A DNA stretch of 64,000 nt from Microvelia longipes (lineage: Eukaryota; Arthropoda; Insecta; Hemiptera; Veliidae), in contig JACMZG010001913.1 of the NCBI GenBank assembly GCA_018340805.1, positions 40,831,296 to 40,895,295 on the forward strand, in the 5' to 3' direction. Shown piece by piece: positions 32,866-54,900 of this stretch. Position 1 is the first letter of the stretch, and each line of letters begins with the position of its first letter. The notes below the pieces were generated by a model. It searched no databases. It was not told the origin of the DNA and saw only the letters and a list, made by a program, of their open reading frames with translations. Made by a program: the position numbers and the translations under genes.

Positions 32866-33192
32866 ATGAAAAGTGAGTCTTTATATCACAGCAACAAGAT
32901 TCGCCGCCAAGAGGAGGGATATATTGCTAAGTCATGAAAACATTTTCTGGGATATATTGCCAGCATTGATTGCCAAGTGTGGAATGAGGCTGCTAAGGAA
33001 ACTATGTCACATTATCTCTTTTCTTGTCTTAAGTATTCTTTATTAATAACTAAGTATTTTCATGAGATAGGACTTAATGATTTAGAATTCACTTTAAATG
33101 TTGCATCATTAAACCATGTCAATATGCTCAACTATTACTTATTATCAGTCCTAAAATTAAGGAATGATATCTTATGTTGCTTAGATAACTAA
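32866..33192 (+). pseudogene. C-terminal remnant of a non-LTR retrotransposon (LINE) ORF2
   Basis: One frame from 32866 to the TAA at 33190 is broken only by TGA at 32935-32937. It reads SLYHSNKIRRQEEGYIAKS, then after the stop ASIDCQVWNEAAKETMSHYL and FSCLKYS. The pattern C-x-x-x-N-E-x-x-E-T-x-x-H-x-L-F-x-C resembles the C-H-C zinc-binding tail after the reverse transcriptase in Jockey/R1/I-type LINEs; the second cysteine reads W here. The rest of the element is gone. A 3' UTR-like segment follows to about 33480. Confidence 0.55.
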
Positions 33193-33558
33193 GCACAATA
33201 GGGCTATAAATAGTTTATTATGTGTTAATTCATGTAAATAAGATTTCCAGTGCAAGCCATACACTGCAACTATGGACATGAGTGCAGAGGGATCCTGCTA
33301 GTCGGCTCTAGGTTTCACCCATTGGATGTTTCAGGGAGGACAGACAGAGATCCTCCCTTCAATAATTTTTGGCTGATCATACAGTAATTAATTTTGCACT
33401 AAACCCACATTTGATTCGATTAATGACGTTTTCTTATTTAAAGGGGGAAATTATTATTTTTTTTTATGAAAATTTATTTTTATTTTTTTTTGTAAAGCTT
33501 TACCCTTGCTTAGAATCAAGGAATTAACCCAAAGGGGAACTTGGACATTTTCAGCAAA

Positions 33559-33583
33559 ATGGCTTCAGCAAATGGAAAAAACG
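33559..33583 (+). CDS. Possible start-codon exon of an unknown gene
   Basis: CAAAATGGCTTCAGCAAATG has a good start context. Eight codons (MASANGKN) plus one base run into the donor GTAAGCC. ATTTTCAG at 33547-33554 could also be an acceptor. Phase 1 would fit the candidate terminal exon at 58679, which begins with two bases of a codon, but the pairing is speculative. Confidence 0.3.
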
Positions 33584-33799
33584 GTAAGCCGTAAATTATA
33601 GTTTGATTGATTTTTTTAAGATATGTATAATTTTAGTTAGTTGGAATTAAAGCAAAATAGAAATTAACAAATGAATTTTCTACCCTTAAAACCTTCCACA
33701 ATATTCTATTTTTCCTAAAACTAGATTTTATAAATAACTGTTGGCTGTACACAAAAATGTAATAAAATAGTGTAAGAATGTAAACAAATGTCAACATTG

Positions 33800-34548
33800 T
33801 TGAGATTTTAGTTCAGGTCGCCCTCGGTGTCTCAACATCACAAAGTCTCGACACTATTGTGTCGATCTTCTGCTAAATCAGTACAAGGGGAGTCATGTGA
33901 CCCATTTTTGTCCTGTACAAACTCTGATACATCGACACACGTCATGGTTTAACGATGCTACAACATGTGATAGTATCGACCGTACATAACATCGACAGAG
34001 GGTGGCAAGTTGTCACATAGTCTTGACATCATGATGTCTCGACACTGTAAAACATACACACTTTTCCATGGTCTCAATACTCGTTTGTCTCGAATCATGT
34101 GTCGAAACAATGTAGAATTCTGCCAGGGTGAAAATATTTATTTATATTAAAAATATATATTTTTTGGGGTGGTTCTTCTGTTTTTTGATGTTACATACTG
34201 TCGAGACTATTACATGTTAAGGCATTGTTAAACCATGACATGTGTTAATGTAACTTAGAGTTTGTACAGGAAAAAATTGTCATGTGACAATCCTGTTCTG
34301 ATTTTAAATATAGATTTAGACCCTATTAAGATCGACATCTATAATAGGGTCGAGGCTTTACAGTGTCGGTACCCTGTAGGGACTGGAAATATTTATTTTT
34401 ACCTCGGCAGGATTCTACATTGTATTCACATCACAAAGTCTCTATACATAGTTCAGTTAAAAGTGTCGAGGTTATCAAGTATCGATACTACATAGAATCC
34501 TGCCACAGAAAGTGCTGACGTTACATAGTGTTGAGACAATGTGAGGAG
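33800..34548. mobile_element. Inverted-repeat element dense in TCGA-containing motifs
   Basis: GTACAAGGGGAGTCATGTGA...CATGGTTTAACGATGC (33880-33958) is mirrored by GCATTGTTAAACCATGACAT...GTACAGGAAAAAATTGTCAT (34222-34285). ACATCACAAAGTCTC occurs at both 33834 and 34429. Outer ends carry TGTTGAGA-type motifs. At least a dozen GTCGA, TCGAC or CTCGA words occur in 750 bases of otherwise CpG-poor DNA. This could be clustered subterminal binding motifs of a DNA transposon. No transposase is present. Confidence 0.6.
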
Positions 34549-34559
34549 CCGTTTTAGAT

Positions 34560-35160
34560 CTTATCAGTTTTGATTCAACACATATAAACAATGTATAAAA
34601 AACTAATGAAACAAAATAACATTCTTCAAGGACAAGCAACATGATAATTACATGACTTCCATTTCACACACAATATAGCATCAGCGGTTGAAACTTTCTT
34701 TTTTTGACATCAAATTGGTGGACAGTAAATTCACTTGTTGATAATATTCTACTAGAGTTAAACAATACGACATTAATAATAGCTGTCATAAAAGTGAAAA
34801 TTGAACTTAAGATTATATATTTTAAACGTTATGTTTAAGAGATTTTTTTTTCAAATTTCAATTATACCTAAATTTACTATAAAAGGTTTAATAAAATAGA
34901 TTAAATTTTGACTAAAAAACTATAGTGGTAATGGCAGTTAGAATGAATGCTAAATATTAACACATAGTACGTCTAATTATACTTTATTGAGTTTCTGTAA
35001 TTCTAAGGCCCATTTATTAAAGCTTACCTGTTACAAAAACTATGTAAATCCAATTAATTTTAAATTTGATATAAATACAAAAAAAGATTTACTGAGAAAT
35101 CAATCAGCAAAAGAATAAATCAACAAAAAAAAGATTCATAGGTAGTGGGTTAAACTAAAT
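34560..35160. other. Gene-free AT-rich stretch
   Basis: I see no exon, repeat end or structured element here. Confidence 0.6.
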
Positions 35161-35166
35161 ATTATT

Positions 35167-35573
35167 ATAGTCTATCGTTTAGTTTAAAAATCTTGTCAGG
35201 TCAGTTTAGACACCACTGATTCTTAAGAAAAAAATATCCCTGCAGGAAGGGAGCGGGAAAAAACTATGTAAACAAATCAGGTTATTTTACCCGTATTTTC
35301 TTGGTGATGTTGTTTTACATATCTTTTGTGTTGTTTTATTTTAAAATATCATTTTTAAGATTACTATGAAAGTAGTTTTCAAAACGATGTAATAAATAGA
35401 AGAACCACAACCAAATTGAACGATTACCAGGAAGAAGGTTTATTCCCTACAGCAGTTATTGTTGTAGGGATTTTTTTATCTTTTTAAGTGAGAGGTTGGC
35501 AGCGGCTTCTCTGATTGGTCAATTCCCAAAATACTTATGACCTTGGGGGTTTTTAAACTAAACGATGGACTGT
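35167..35573 (-). mobile_element. MITE with TIR ACAGTCTATCGTTTAGTTTA, reverse copy
   Basis: ATAGTCTATCGTTTAGTTTA at the left and TAAACTAAACGATGGACTGT at the right bound 407 bases. The interior is the reverse of 18181-18552: AACCTGATTTG appears as CAAATCAGGTT, then GTTGGCAGCGGCTTCTCTGA. Confidence 0.88.
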
Positions 35574-35579
35574 AGTTTT

Positions 35580-36560
35580 AAAATCTAGCTCTGTAAAATT
35601 GGAACCATCTAAATATAACATATATTTTTTAAATTAATATTTAATTTAAATGTAACATTGGGAAAGTAATTTCAATTTAATTGTTAAATTAAACTATGGA
35701 AATGTTGATTTTTTTTAAAATTAATACTTCTGTCATGAACAACCTTATAAGCCTCATTTTCTGTTGAGAATATTCTTATAAAGTACATGGATTTTAATGC
35801 TTTTTTAAATTGAACAACTCAGTAACAAAAAAAATTCACAAGGAAACTCAAATAAATATTTCTATACATATATTTTTAATCAAATATATCTAGGTGCAAA
35901 TTATAACCTATCATATAAATTGATGTTATTTAGTACTATGAAAAAGCTTATTAATTGATAACCCAGTAACCCTTAAGTGAAAATAAATTTAGGATAACCA
36001 ATAAGTCTAGGATATGTTTTAAGTGGTTCGCAGTATCTACAATTATGGTTGTTCTAAGGTTAAATGGAGCCAATTGTAAAGGAACGAATAATTTTTAAGT
36101 CTCTCCACAATTAACTTTGTTAATGAATAAAAAGAAGCACTTATGGTGGCCTCTCGTTGAGTTGAAAACAATTAACATATTTTTCTACTAATTAAATTAA
36201 TTGCGGAGTAGCTTTAAATTAATTTGTTCCACAACAATTATGAATTTGGCCAGGCAAAAATCAGTGAGGAAGTATTCTATTGATTGAAGTATCAATACTT
36301 GCTGTTATATATGAATATCCAACAGCAAATATCAACGGTAGCTGATTCTTCAATTGCTTCTTTAAGTAGCAGTAAATATAACCTCTTTAATATCCTATTG
36401 ATTTTTAACCCCACTCCTTGGAAAGAACAGGGAGGACTATATACAATCAACAAATTTTTGTAGGGTGTCAATGTATTACAACCACAATTGATACATTTGT
36501 TATTAAATTTGTAATAGTCCAAAAAGCTCTAAAGTTATTAACAATTGATATAGTAAATAT
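35580..36560. other. Gene-free AT-rich stretch
   Basis: I see no supported exon. Overlapping ORFs on opposite strands at 36292-36522 and 36418-36624 share the same bases and look random. Confidence 0.5.
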
Positions 36561-36569
36561 AATATTTAA

Positions 36570-36601
36570 ACTGTCTACAGATAACATTATCTGTAGACAG
36601 A
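36570..36601. repeat. Perfect short hairpin
   Basis: CTGTCTACAGATAA and TTATCTGTAGACAG face each other around CA. The arms are 14 bases. Confidence 0.9.
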
Positions 36602-36688
36602 TAAATAGCTCAGATTATTATTAAATTATTCCTAATGATAATGCCTCATGAGTAACAGAAATGCCTTAGTTATATTTATTGTTTTATA

Positions 36689-37935
36689 TAGGGTGGTCCA
36701 AAAGTCCCCCCCGCCTATTAAATTTCGAACAATAAAAAATAAATTAATGAAACAAAAGGGACTTTTTTGTGTGTAGAGGGAACTTTGAGTGATGCATGTA
36801 ACACCAAATTTTGCAAAAAAGTAACGTGGAAGATAAACTTTTCCTAGGCTTTTTGGATAAATACAAGACATTTTGCTCCTTGCATATTTTTGCTCAAGAC
36901 CGCAATTCGGCGATAAATAGAAATAAAATATCGGTTTTAGACAAAATTATCCAAGAGGCCAAACAGGGTTGTCAGACTTAAATAGAGAGGGTAGTCAACA
37001 CGTAAGACTGACGCTAGCGCTGTGTGGCCACTCTAGTGGCTAAAAAATGAACTATTTATGTCAAACCACCTTTGTATTTTACTGCATTTTTTCTACTTTA
37101 GAAAAATAATTTATTGTATCTAGTTTTCAAAGTTCAAATTGCGGGGTAACCAAATATTATTATTCACAGCTGTATTTTTAACAAATTTTCAAAACATAAT
37201 TATGACTTATACAACATAATTATTTTAGTTCAAAACTCTAATGTGTCGTAATTTAAATTGATTTCAAAATTATCAATTAATATAAAAGTTTTATTGAATT
37301 GTTCTAATTTCATAAGTAAATGGAGCATTCAGTATCTGAAGGGCTCAAGCTGTAAATTTAACTGTCATTAATTTCTTCTATAACCTAGTTCACAATGAAT
37401 CAATTAAGAGCTAAAAAACAAAACAAATTAAAATTTTTATGATATGAAGAGAGCCTATTGTTTTTCTCATTAAAAATATAAAATTATTAAATTTGAGAGT
37501 ACGTGTTCAGTTATTAAACTTCTGCCATGGTGCCTATTCCATTAGCGAATTAATTCCCAAAGGAAATTCGCTAAAAAGCAGGATTATCAGGTTAATTTAA
37601 CTCGTTAGTTACTCATTTGTCCGTAGTAATTAAAATATTTCCCTTGTTGACAAGCTATTATTATTTAGTCCAACATCTTTACGTAGGTTATATGATCAGT
37701 GGGTCCAAATGTCTTGTATTCATCCTAGGAACCCAAAAAAAAGGCCAATATAAAATAATACCTTTCAATCTACTATCTTTTATTTATTTCTTTGCCAAAT
37801 TCAGTGTCACATGCAACATCAGAAGTTAACCTATCCATCAAGATGAAGTTCCCATAACAGCAAGGAAATATCTTAAGTTTCATTAATTTATGTCAAACTG
37901 TTCAAAATTTACGAGAGGAGACTTGGTCCACCCTG
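36689..37935. mobile_element. Tc1/mariner-type element, transposase lost, interrupted by another repeat
   Basis: TATAGGGTGGTCCAAAAGTC at the left and GACTTGGTCCACCCTGTA at the right are inverted ends next to TA, as expected for the Tc1/mariner TA target site. Subterminal GATGCATGTAACACCAAATT is mirrored by AATTCAGTGTCACATGCAAC. The middle (36970-37612) belongs to a different repeat that also occurs alone at 60665-61190. No transposase remains. Confidence 0.7.
36970..37612 (+). mobile_element. Nested repeat B, copy 1
   Basis: About 640 bases homologous in reverse to 60665-61190: GTAAGACTGACGCTAGC, GTCAAACCACCTTTGTA, CAGTATCTGAAGGGCTCAAG and AAAAGCAGGATTATCAGG all recur. This copy has an extra GGCCACTCTAGTGGC palindrome near 37025. 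No coding capacity, class unknown. Confidence 0.75.
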
Positions 37936-38369
37936 TATAATCTTTGACCAAATGCCCGATCAGCTGAAACAAATACAGTGCTGTCAGAATACTTAGTAGT
38001 ACAGGGCAGTATGCCTTACTATTTTTCATTAGACTTAATACATTACATAATCCAACAACCAGGCCTCTAAAATAAAAAATCATAATTTCAAAGTTTTATT
38101 TAAATATAAACCTTGTATATAAAATTCATTTCTTTGTATTTAACTACTTAATCAAATATAAATGGCAAAATCATTAAAGAAATGAAACATTCTATAATTT
38201 AGACATTATTAGACTTTAAAGATTTGGGTAAAATATAAAACAGAAAATTGTTATTTAAATTAATAAATTTTATTTTATGTAATACTTAATGCATGGATGA
38301 CACATAGAGTATATAGTTAAGACTACAGAGGGTCGAACTGGATAGGGGATTCCTAGTTGGGACACTTTT

Positions 38370-38665
38370 CAGATATAAGGAAAAAATAAAAACAAGTCTC
38401 TCCACTGATGTTCAAGTATAATGACAAAGCCAGCTTTCAGACTTGACAGTCCATCATCAGTGCCGACGAGATGCGAAGAAAGTGTTAAGAAATGGAAGTG
38501 ATTGAGAAGAAGAAACGAGTTGGACGACTCAATCACTTCCGTTCCTTAACACTTTCTTCGCATCTCGCCGGCACTGATGATGGACTGTCAAGTCTGAAAG
38601 CTGGCTTTGTCATTATACTTGAACATCAGTGGAGAGACTTGTTTTTTTATTTTTCCTTATATCTG
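38370..38665. mobile_element. Foldback (hairpin) element with two mirrored hammerhead-like cores
   Basis: Arms 38370-38505 and 38529-38665 are near-perfect inverted copies: CAGATATAAGGAAAAAATAA, GACAAAGCCAGCTTTCAGAC and TTGACAGTCCATCATCAGTG, with their reverse. In each arm, read outward, CTGATGA, a GGACT-loop-AGTCT stem and GAAAGC form a hammerhead-like core (38574-38601 on the plus strand). The ORF across it is an artefact. Confidence 0.9.
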
Positions 38666-39011
38666 GACTCCACAACTCTACTTTTCAGACAGTTTATAGA
38701 ATAGGAATGAAATCAAATCCGTCAGGAGTCACTTCAAGCGGATTTCCCTGGAACTAGCAACGTCAATAATCTTGATCCCCTCAACTACAAGACACTTGTT
38801 TTTGTTGTCACCCCACTAATCAGTGGGATGACAATAATTATAAACACATAGACTCAGATAGCTAGAACAGTTAGAAAGATCGAATCTTGTGGGAGTTGGG
38901 TTATGCACGCAAGTTAATATTTTCGATAGAAGAGCTTTAAATTAGCTGTGTTGTCATGGCAAACCTATGTTCTCATAGCCTGATTCTTGGACAATAAGGA
39001 ATGAAAACATA

Positions 39012-39017
39012 TTTATT
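39012..39017 (-). terminator. Likely polyadenylation signal of the TRABD gene
   Basis: AATAAA on the minus strand (TTTATT on plus) about 145 bases after the stop codon. No other good signal is nearer. Confidence 0.4.
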
Positions 39018-39160
39018 TTCCTTATAACCATTGATACACAAATTTAAACAATAAAATTTTAACTCCATAAGTCATAACAGTAATATTATTGTCTCTAAAG
39101 ATAAAAATTATTTTTGTATCAAAAATAAAATTTAATAATACATTTTCAGACATGGTGGTG

Positions 39161-49872
<10,712 letters not shown>

Positions 49873-49879
49873 TTTAATA

Positions 49880-50399
49880 AAGTTATATTCTTTTTTTCAA
49901 GATCATACAAAAATACATACATTCACTAATAAAAATAAGGCTATTCAAAAATAAATTATTTCGCCTAAAATCGACAACAAGGCAACATTTGAAGAAAACA
50001 AATAATGAAATAATAATGCAGATTTAATTATTTCTTATGTAATGCGGGTTTAAGTGTTTAAGTATTACGTAAATTCACAAATCAAAACTTGCCAAGAGTG
50101 GAGCATTGTTTGTTGATAACCCCCACTCCTACTTATACAAATATTTTACTTCAATATAGTGACATTTATTCATGAAATATAAATAAATTCAATGTTTTCT
50201 TTCGTTCATAACTTTCGTTTCATTCAAGGCATAGATATATTATTATAGTATTGCAAACGTATATTAGTCGAGGAAGTAACTTTTAGGCGCTGATCCACCG
50301 GGAGCAAAGAGACTAAAACTATAGTTAGTCTCTTTGACCGGGAGGGACCCCCCAAGATCCTCAAAAAAAGGGAAAGAGAAAAAAGCAGAAGGAATATAT

Positions 50400-50449
<50 letters not shown>

Positions 50450-50960
50450 ATATATATATATATATATATTTAGCTCGATCCACCCTAGTCTGTTTCAGAA
50501 TAATTTCTTGAAGTAGGTTCCATAAGGTTAAACAGCGCTCTAGAGAGCATATGATGTTTCAAGCCACTCAATCTAAGGATTTTGAAGAAAGCTTTATTTA
50601 AGATCCTTCCTTAAGGAAATTAAATATGGTATGCTCCTCTAGATATATATCTCTACTGTTTTAAGGCATTACATTTTATTTAAGGCATTAAAATTTAAGG
50701 CATTAAATTAATATTTAAGCGTGGGTTTTCATTTCCAAGGTCATTGCATATGTTACCAACCTAAGAGCTTTCCTAAGGGAATAAAAAGGCTGAGTCATCA
50801 CTCATGTATTTAATATTTAAACAAAATAATAGGGGATTGGAGTGCCTTATAATGTATTGCTTCTTGCTTTTAAGGAATCAGCTCATTGTATTTAAATTAA
50901 AATTAAGTCTTTTATCCCTAGAATAACATTAAAAACTTAAGAAAAACCAGCAGCATTAAA
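49880..50960. other. Intergenic stretch between divergent TRABD and STPR-repeat genes
   Basis: It probably contains the TRABD promoter near 49.9-50.1 kb. It also holds a TA array (50396-50471) and a hairpin GAGACTAAAACTATAGTTAGTCTC at 50308-50331. A decayed MITE-like fragment is at 50520-50660 (GGTATGCTCCTCTAGATATATA at its right edge). No exon seen. Confidence 0.5.
50396..50471. repeat. TA dinucleotide array
   Basis: About 75 bases of TA repeats with phase shifts. Confidence 0.95.
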
Positions 50961-50999
50961 TACGGTAACACTGGAATTGATAAGAAAGATGGCGCTTTT

Positions 51000-51284
51000 T
51001 ATTATTATCATCAGAAAAAGTGGGTAAACAAAAGCGATTGTTGTTTGGCGTCTGTTCGAGCTCTCAACACACGCAGCCTGACTTATTAGAAGGGTTTATA
51101 TTCGTGTTTAATGCGTTGAATGTATTTAACTTTGAACGGTGAAGTTCGTAGGTATTGCTTGATCCTGTTTATATGTGCGCTGAGTTGTTGTTCTCTGACC
51201 CGTAATACTCTACCGTTGATAATACTGAAATTCCTGCTTCCCGTAGATTATCTCGTGGAGTTTGCTGCATTTTTATTATCATTT
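51000..51284 (+). other. Probable 5' UTR exon of the STPR-repeat gene
   Basis: A less AT-rich stretch ending in the strong donor GTGAGTATAA at 51285. It contains an open frame from 51120 (MYLTLNGEVRRYCLILFICA onward, 55 codons) that, if spliced to the acceptor at 51890, stops after 13 more codons. That would be an upstream ORF or a 68-residue hydrophobic protein. The exon start is not defined. Confidence 0.35.
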
Positions 51285-51589
51285 GTGAGTATAATAGTGC
51301 CTTATTTTTAACTCTTAAAGCCACTAAAACATGATCTTATTTAGATATTATTGTTTTATTTTGACCTTGCCCTCGGCCCATTAAATCCTTATTAATTTGC
51401 ATATTACTCACAGTAATTTTGCTCTCCCATCTCCTATACCTCAAAGTATTTATTTAGGAAAAATGAAGATCTCTAGTTCTATGAAATCCTTTTCTATTTA
51501 CTACTAAAAGCTTTGCTAAATGAAAACATTAAATAATATACAAATATATATTTATATATATCCACTTACACAAACCCATAAAAAATCAA

Positions 51590-51672
51590 AAAGTTAACAG
51601 CGGCTTTTCTAATTGGTCAATCGCCAAAATGCTTATGACCTTACGGATTTTTAAACTAAACGATGGATTGTA
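51590..51672 (-). mobile_element. Partial MITE, ACAGTCTATCGTTTAGTTTA family
   Basis: CAGCGGCTTTTCTAATTGGT, CAAAATGCTTATGACCTT and TTTAAACTAAACGATGGATT match the right end of 35167-35573. The rest is missing. In an intron of the STPR gene. Confidence 0.8.
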
Positions 51673-51908
51673 GTTCAACTCTAATTCCTATACAGAAAGG
51701 GCCAGAAATGTAAGTGTTTGAGAGAGTGAGCCGATTAATTCTCGGTCGTCAAGTAATAACTAGATCACTCAAAAATATGTTTCTTTCGCCTTCAATATCA
51801 CTACTTAATATATAATGTTGTGCATGTGATACCCAATTATAGCAAATATCTCTTTCTGAAAAAAATAAACTCTCTGGTCTTTGTTACAGGTTGATTATTT
51901 GACAGACA

Positions 51909-54900
51909 ATGACCAAATCTGCTCGTCCTAAATCGTGAGATTTTTTTATTTATTTTTATTTATTAATTTATGTTGTTACAATTTAAGACTTAGTTCAAAA
52001 TGTTAATTTTTTGTGATTTTTCGAAGAAAATTAAATTTATGAGGTTGTAGTTATAAGTATGAAAATAATACTTCTGAAAATAGTGGAAGTTCACCTCTGT
52101 TACCTTAACAAACTCATAAGAGTCATTTTCTGATAAATATTCGCTTAAAAACATTTTTGGTTTTATTTACAAGAAAAATTGTATTTAGTTGTTGTAGTTT
52201 AATAGACATCCTGAATAAGAGTATTTAAATTTACAATAATATCAACACCGACAACGTCTTTCCACTTATTTTAAACTTTATTAAGCAGAGCCGGCTTTTG
52301 GCAATAATGCCATCTACAGTGCCGTGGTGAGATGTTGAGTCTTTCAATTCATGAAATGAAAGACTCACCACGGCACTGTAGATGGCATTTTTGCCAAAAG
52401 CCGGCTCTGCTTAATAAAGTTTAAAATAAGTGGAAAGACGTTGTTGGTGTTGATATTATAGTAAATTGAAAATTCGCGCTTACTGAAGTTGAGTATTTAA
52501 ATATTTTTTCTTTTCCTCACCTACTATCGTAGGTATAAGAAAAAGTATTGTTTTCAATAAAATAATCTGAAATCAATGTTTCATAATAATAATCCGTTTC
52601 AAGCATTTTCATGATGTTCTGGGTGGTTTTCATCATGCTGTCTGTCTGTCTCACGCATAGCTCTCGCTGTGTTTATGCTAGAGAGTTGAAAACTTAGCTC
52701 AAAAATCAGACTCTGGGTGTAGTTGTGCTGCCTGGAAGATAATTTGTTTCAGACTATAATAACCTATTTTGCTGAAATTTTAAAAATTTGTTAAAAATCG
52801 AAAATTTGACTGATCGAATTGACATATGACACAAATGTGCATCTACAGGAAGCAAGTAGATCCACAAAATTTAATTTTGATGTTGGTAGCCATTTCAAAA
52901 TTCAATTTAACAGTCAATATTGACTGTTAAAATTTTAAAGACCTGCTTATTTTTAATTTTTCATTTTAATTTTTAAATTTTATTTTTTCTACTGCTTTTC
53001 AACGTTCGACATATTGTCAAATAACAAAGCACACAATGAATTACTGGAATTTCCATAGCTTTTCAACTTTAAGTTTTACGTTATTGGCGAACATTATGTA
53101 TTTTCTGATGCGACTCTTAAAATATAGGAAAAAGTCTGAGTGCTTTCAAAACTATGACATTTTATTGTGTAATATTTAAATTATCAAACCATTTGTTATA
53201 TTGATAAAATGTAAAGGTTCTCATAAAGAACCTTATCAGTGAAGAATTAGGCTACCATGTACAATCAAAAGTCTTCAATGCATTGGTGAACATGATGTAA
53301 AAGTATCTGTATTATTTGTAAGTTACCTGTATTATTTGATTGAATGTCCATCTAACGTTGCTGGGGACAAGTAAAGTGAGTCCAAAGTTAACACCTTAGA
53401 CATCGAATAATCACCATAATATGAGGTTGAGGGCGGCGAAGCTAAAGTAATACCAACTTACCGATATCACAGTAATACCACCTTAGCTTTGGATAACCAT
53501 TACATTTTAATTATGAGCGTAGCAAGTCCAAAGTCGTAACACCCTAGACTTAGGATAACATTCTGAGGTCGAATGTAGCGTTGCCAAAGTAATTCTCCCT
53601 TTAGATTTGGATTATTATGACATTCTGAGGTGAAAGGACCAACAACTTCAAGTCCGAAGTTGTGAGGAAAGGTACAGGTACTGAGGTACCCGATTTTTTA
53701 AGTTATGTGTTAATAAGCTTGTAGTTATTTATTAATTTATTTTATTGTTAGTATTGTGATATATACCCTACCAAAACATGAGTGTAAAAAACTAAGTCTA
53801 GCAGAAAAATGATTAAAATCTTATTTAACACCTAGTCTTATGAGCCTCACACATTTTATTGGCATAATTTAATAGTCCTCAATTTATGATATTGTGCTGT
53901 TTATTTTAAACCGAATATTTATGTTACTGTATACTTCTATGTGCACTCTGTTCTGAGCAAGTCACAACTCCCGTCAAAATATAACTCTTAAAAATGTTAG
54001 TTTTGATTTCTAAGTGGATTTATGAAGACTTCATTCCTTTAAAATTTTCTATTTATTTACATTAACATTAAGAACAGACGTTTCGCATGGCGAAGCCAGA
54101 CATCTTCAGTGTTAAACAATAAAAAAATACAACAAAACAAACAACCATCACCAAAAAAACTAGTAAACCTTACCAAAACAAAAGAACATCACAAAAAAAA
54201 CTTAACTACAAGTAAAAAAGTTTATAAAAGTTAAAAAAACTTGTGTTTTCAACATTTATTTTAATTGTTTTTTAACTTGTGGTAAAGTTTTTTGGTGTTG
54301 TTCTTTTGTTTTGGTAAGGTTTACTTAGTTTTTTGGTGATGGTTGTATTTTTTTATTGTTCAACACTGAAAATGCCTGGCTTCGCCATGCGAAACATTTG
54401 TTCTTAATGTTAATGTAAAAAAATAGACAATTTTAAAGGACTGAAGTCTTCTTTAATCCACGTAAAAATTTAATTCCTAACAGTCCAATTACAATTTTGT
54501 TAGTTTTGATGATTTCTACTAGGTAGATCTAATAGTTAACATTTTGTAATGTAATTTACTGTATAACTTTAGAGCTTTTTTGGACTGTTTTAAATTGTGA
54601 TATCAATTAAAGTAACGAAGACTTTGTAATTTTTATCATAATCATAATTTTTATCATAATTTACTGTATTATCACATTATTAGAGGAACATTTTTTGTAT
54701 TTGACATGTCTCTCAAAAGTTTTTTCGTTCTCTACTTAGTAGCAATAGTAGCCAACTATTTTCATTATACTTGAAATTTGATATTAAAACTAACTTTCGT
54801 CTTTAATAGTACTCTTATTATTAAAAGTAACTAAAAATGTTAAGTTTTTATACTTATTTATGAGTTAATTCAATAAAGTTTACCTGTGTACTAGATCTCA

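Noticed and set aside
38492..38704. 70-codon ORF in the foldback element
   Set aside because: Its length comes from the mirrored arms; no protein signature is present.
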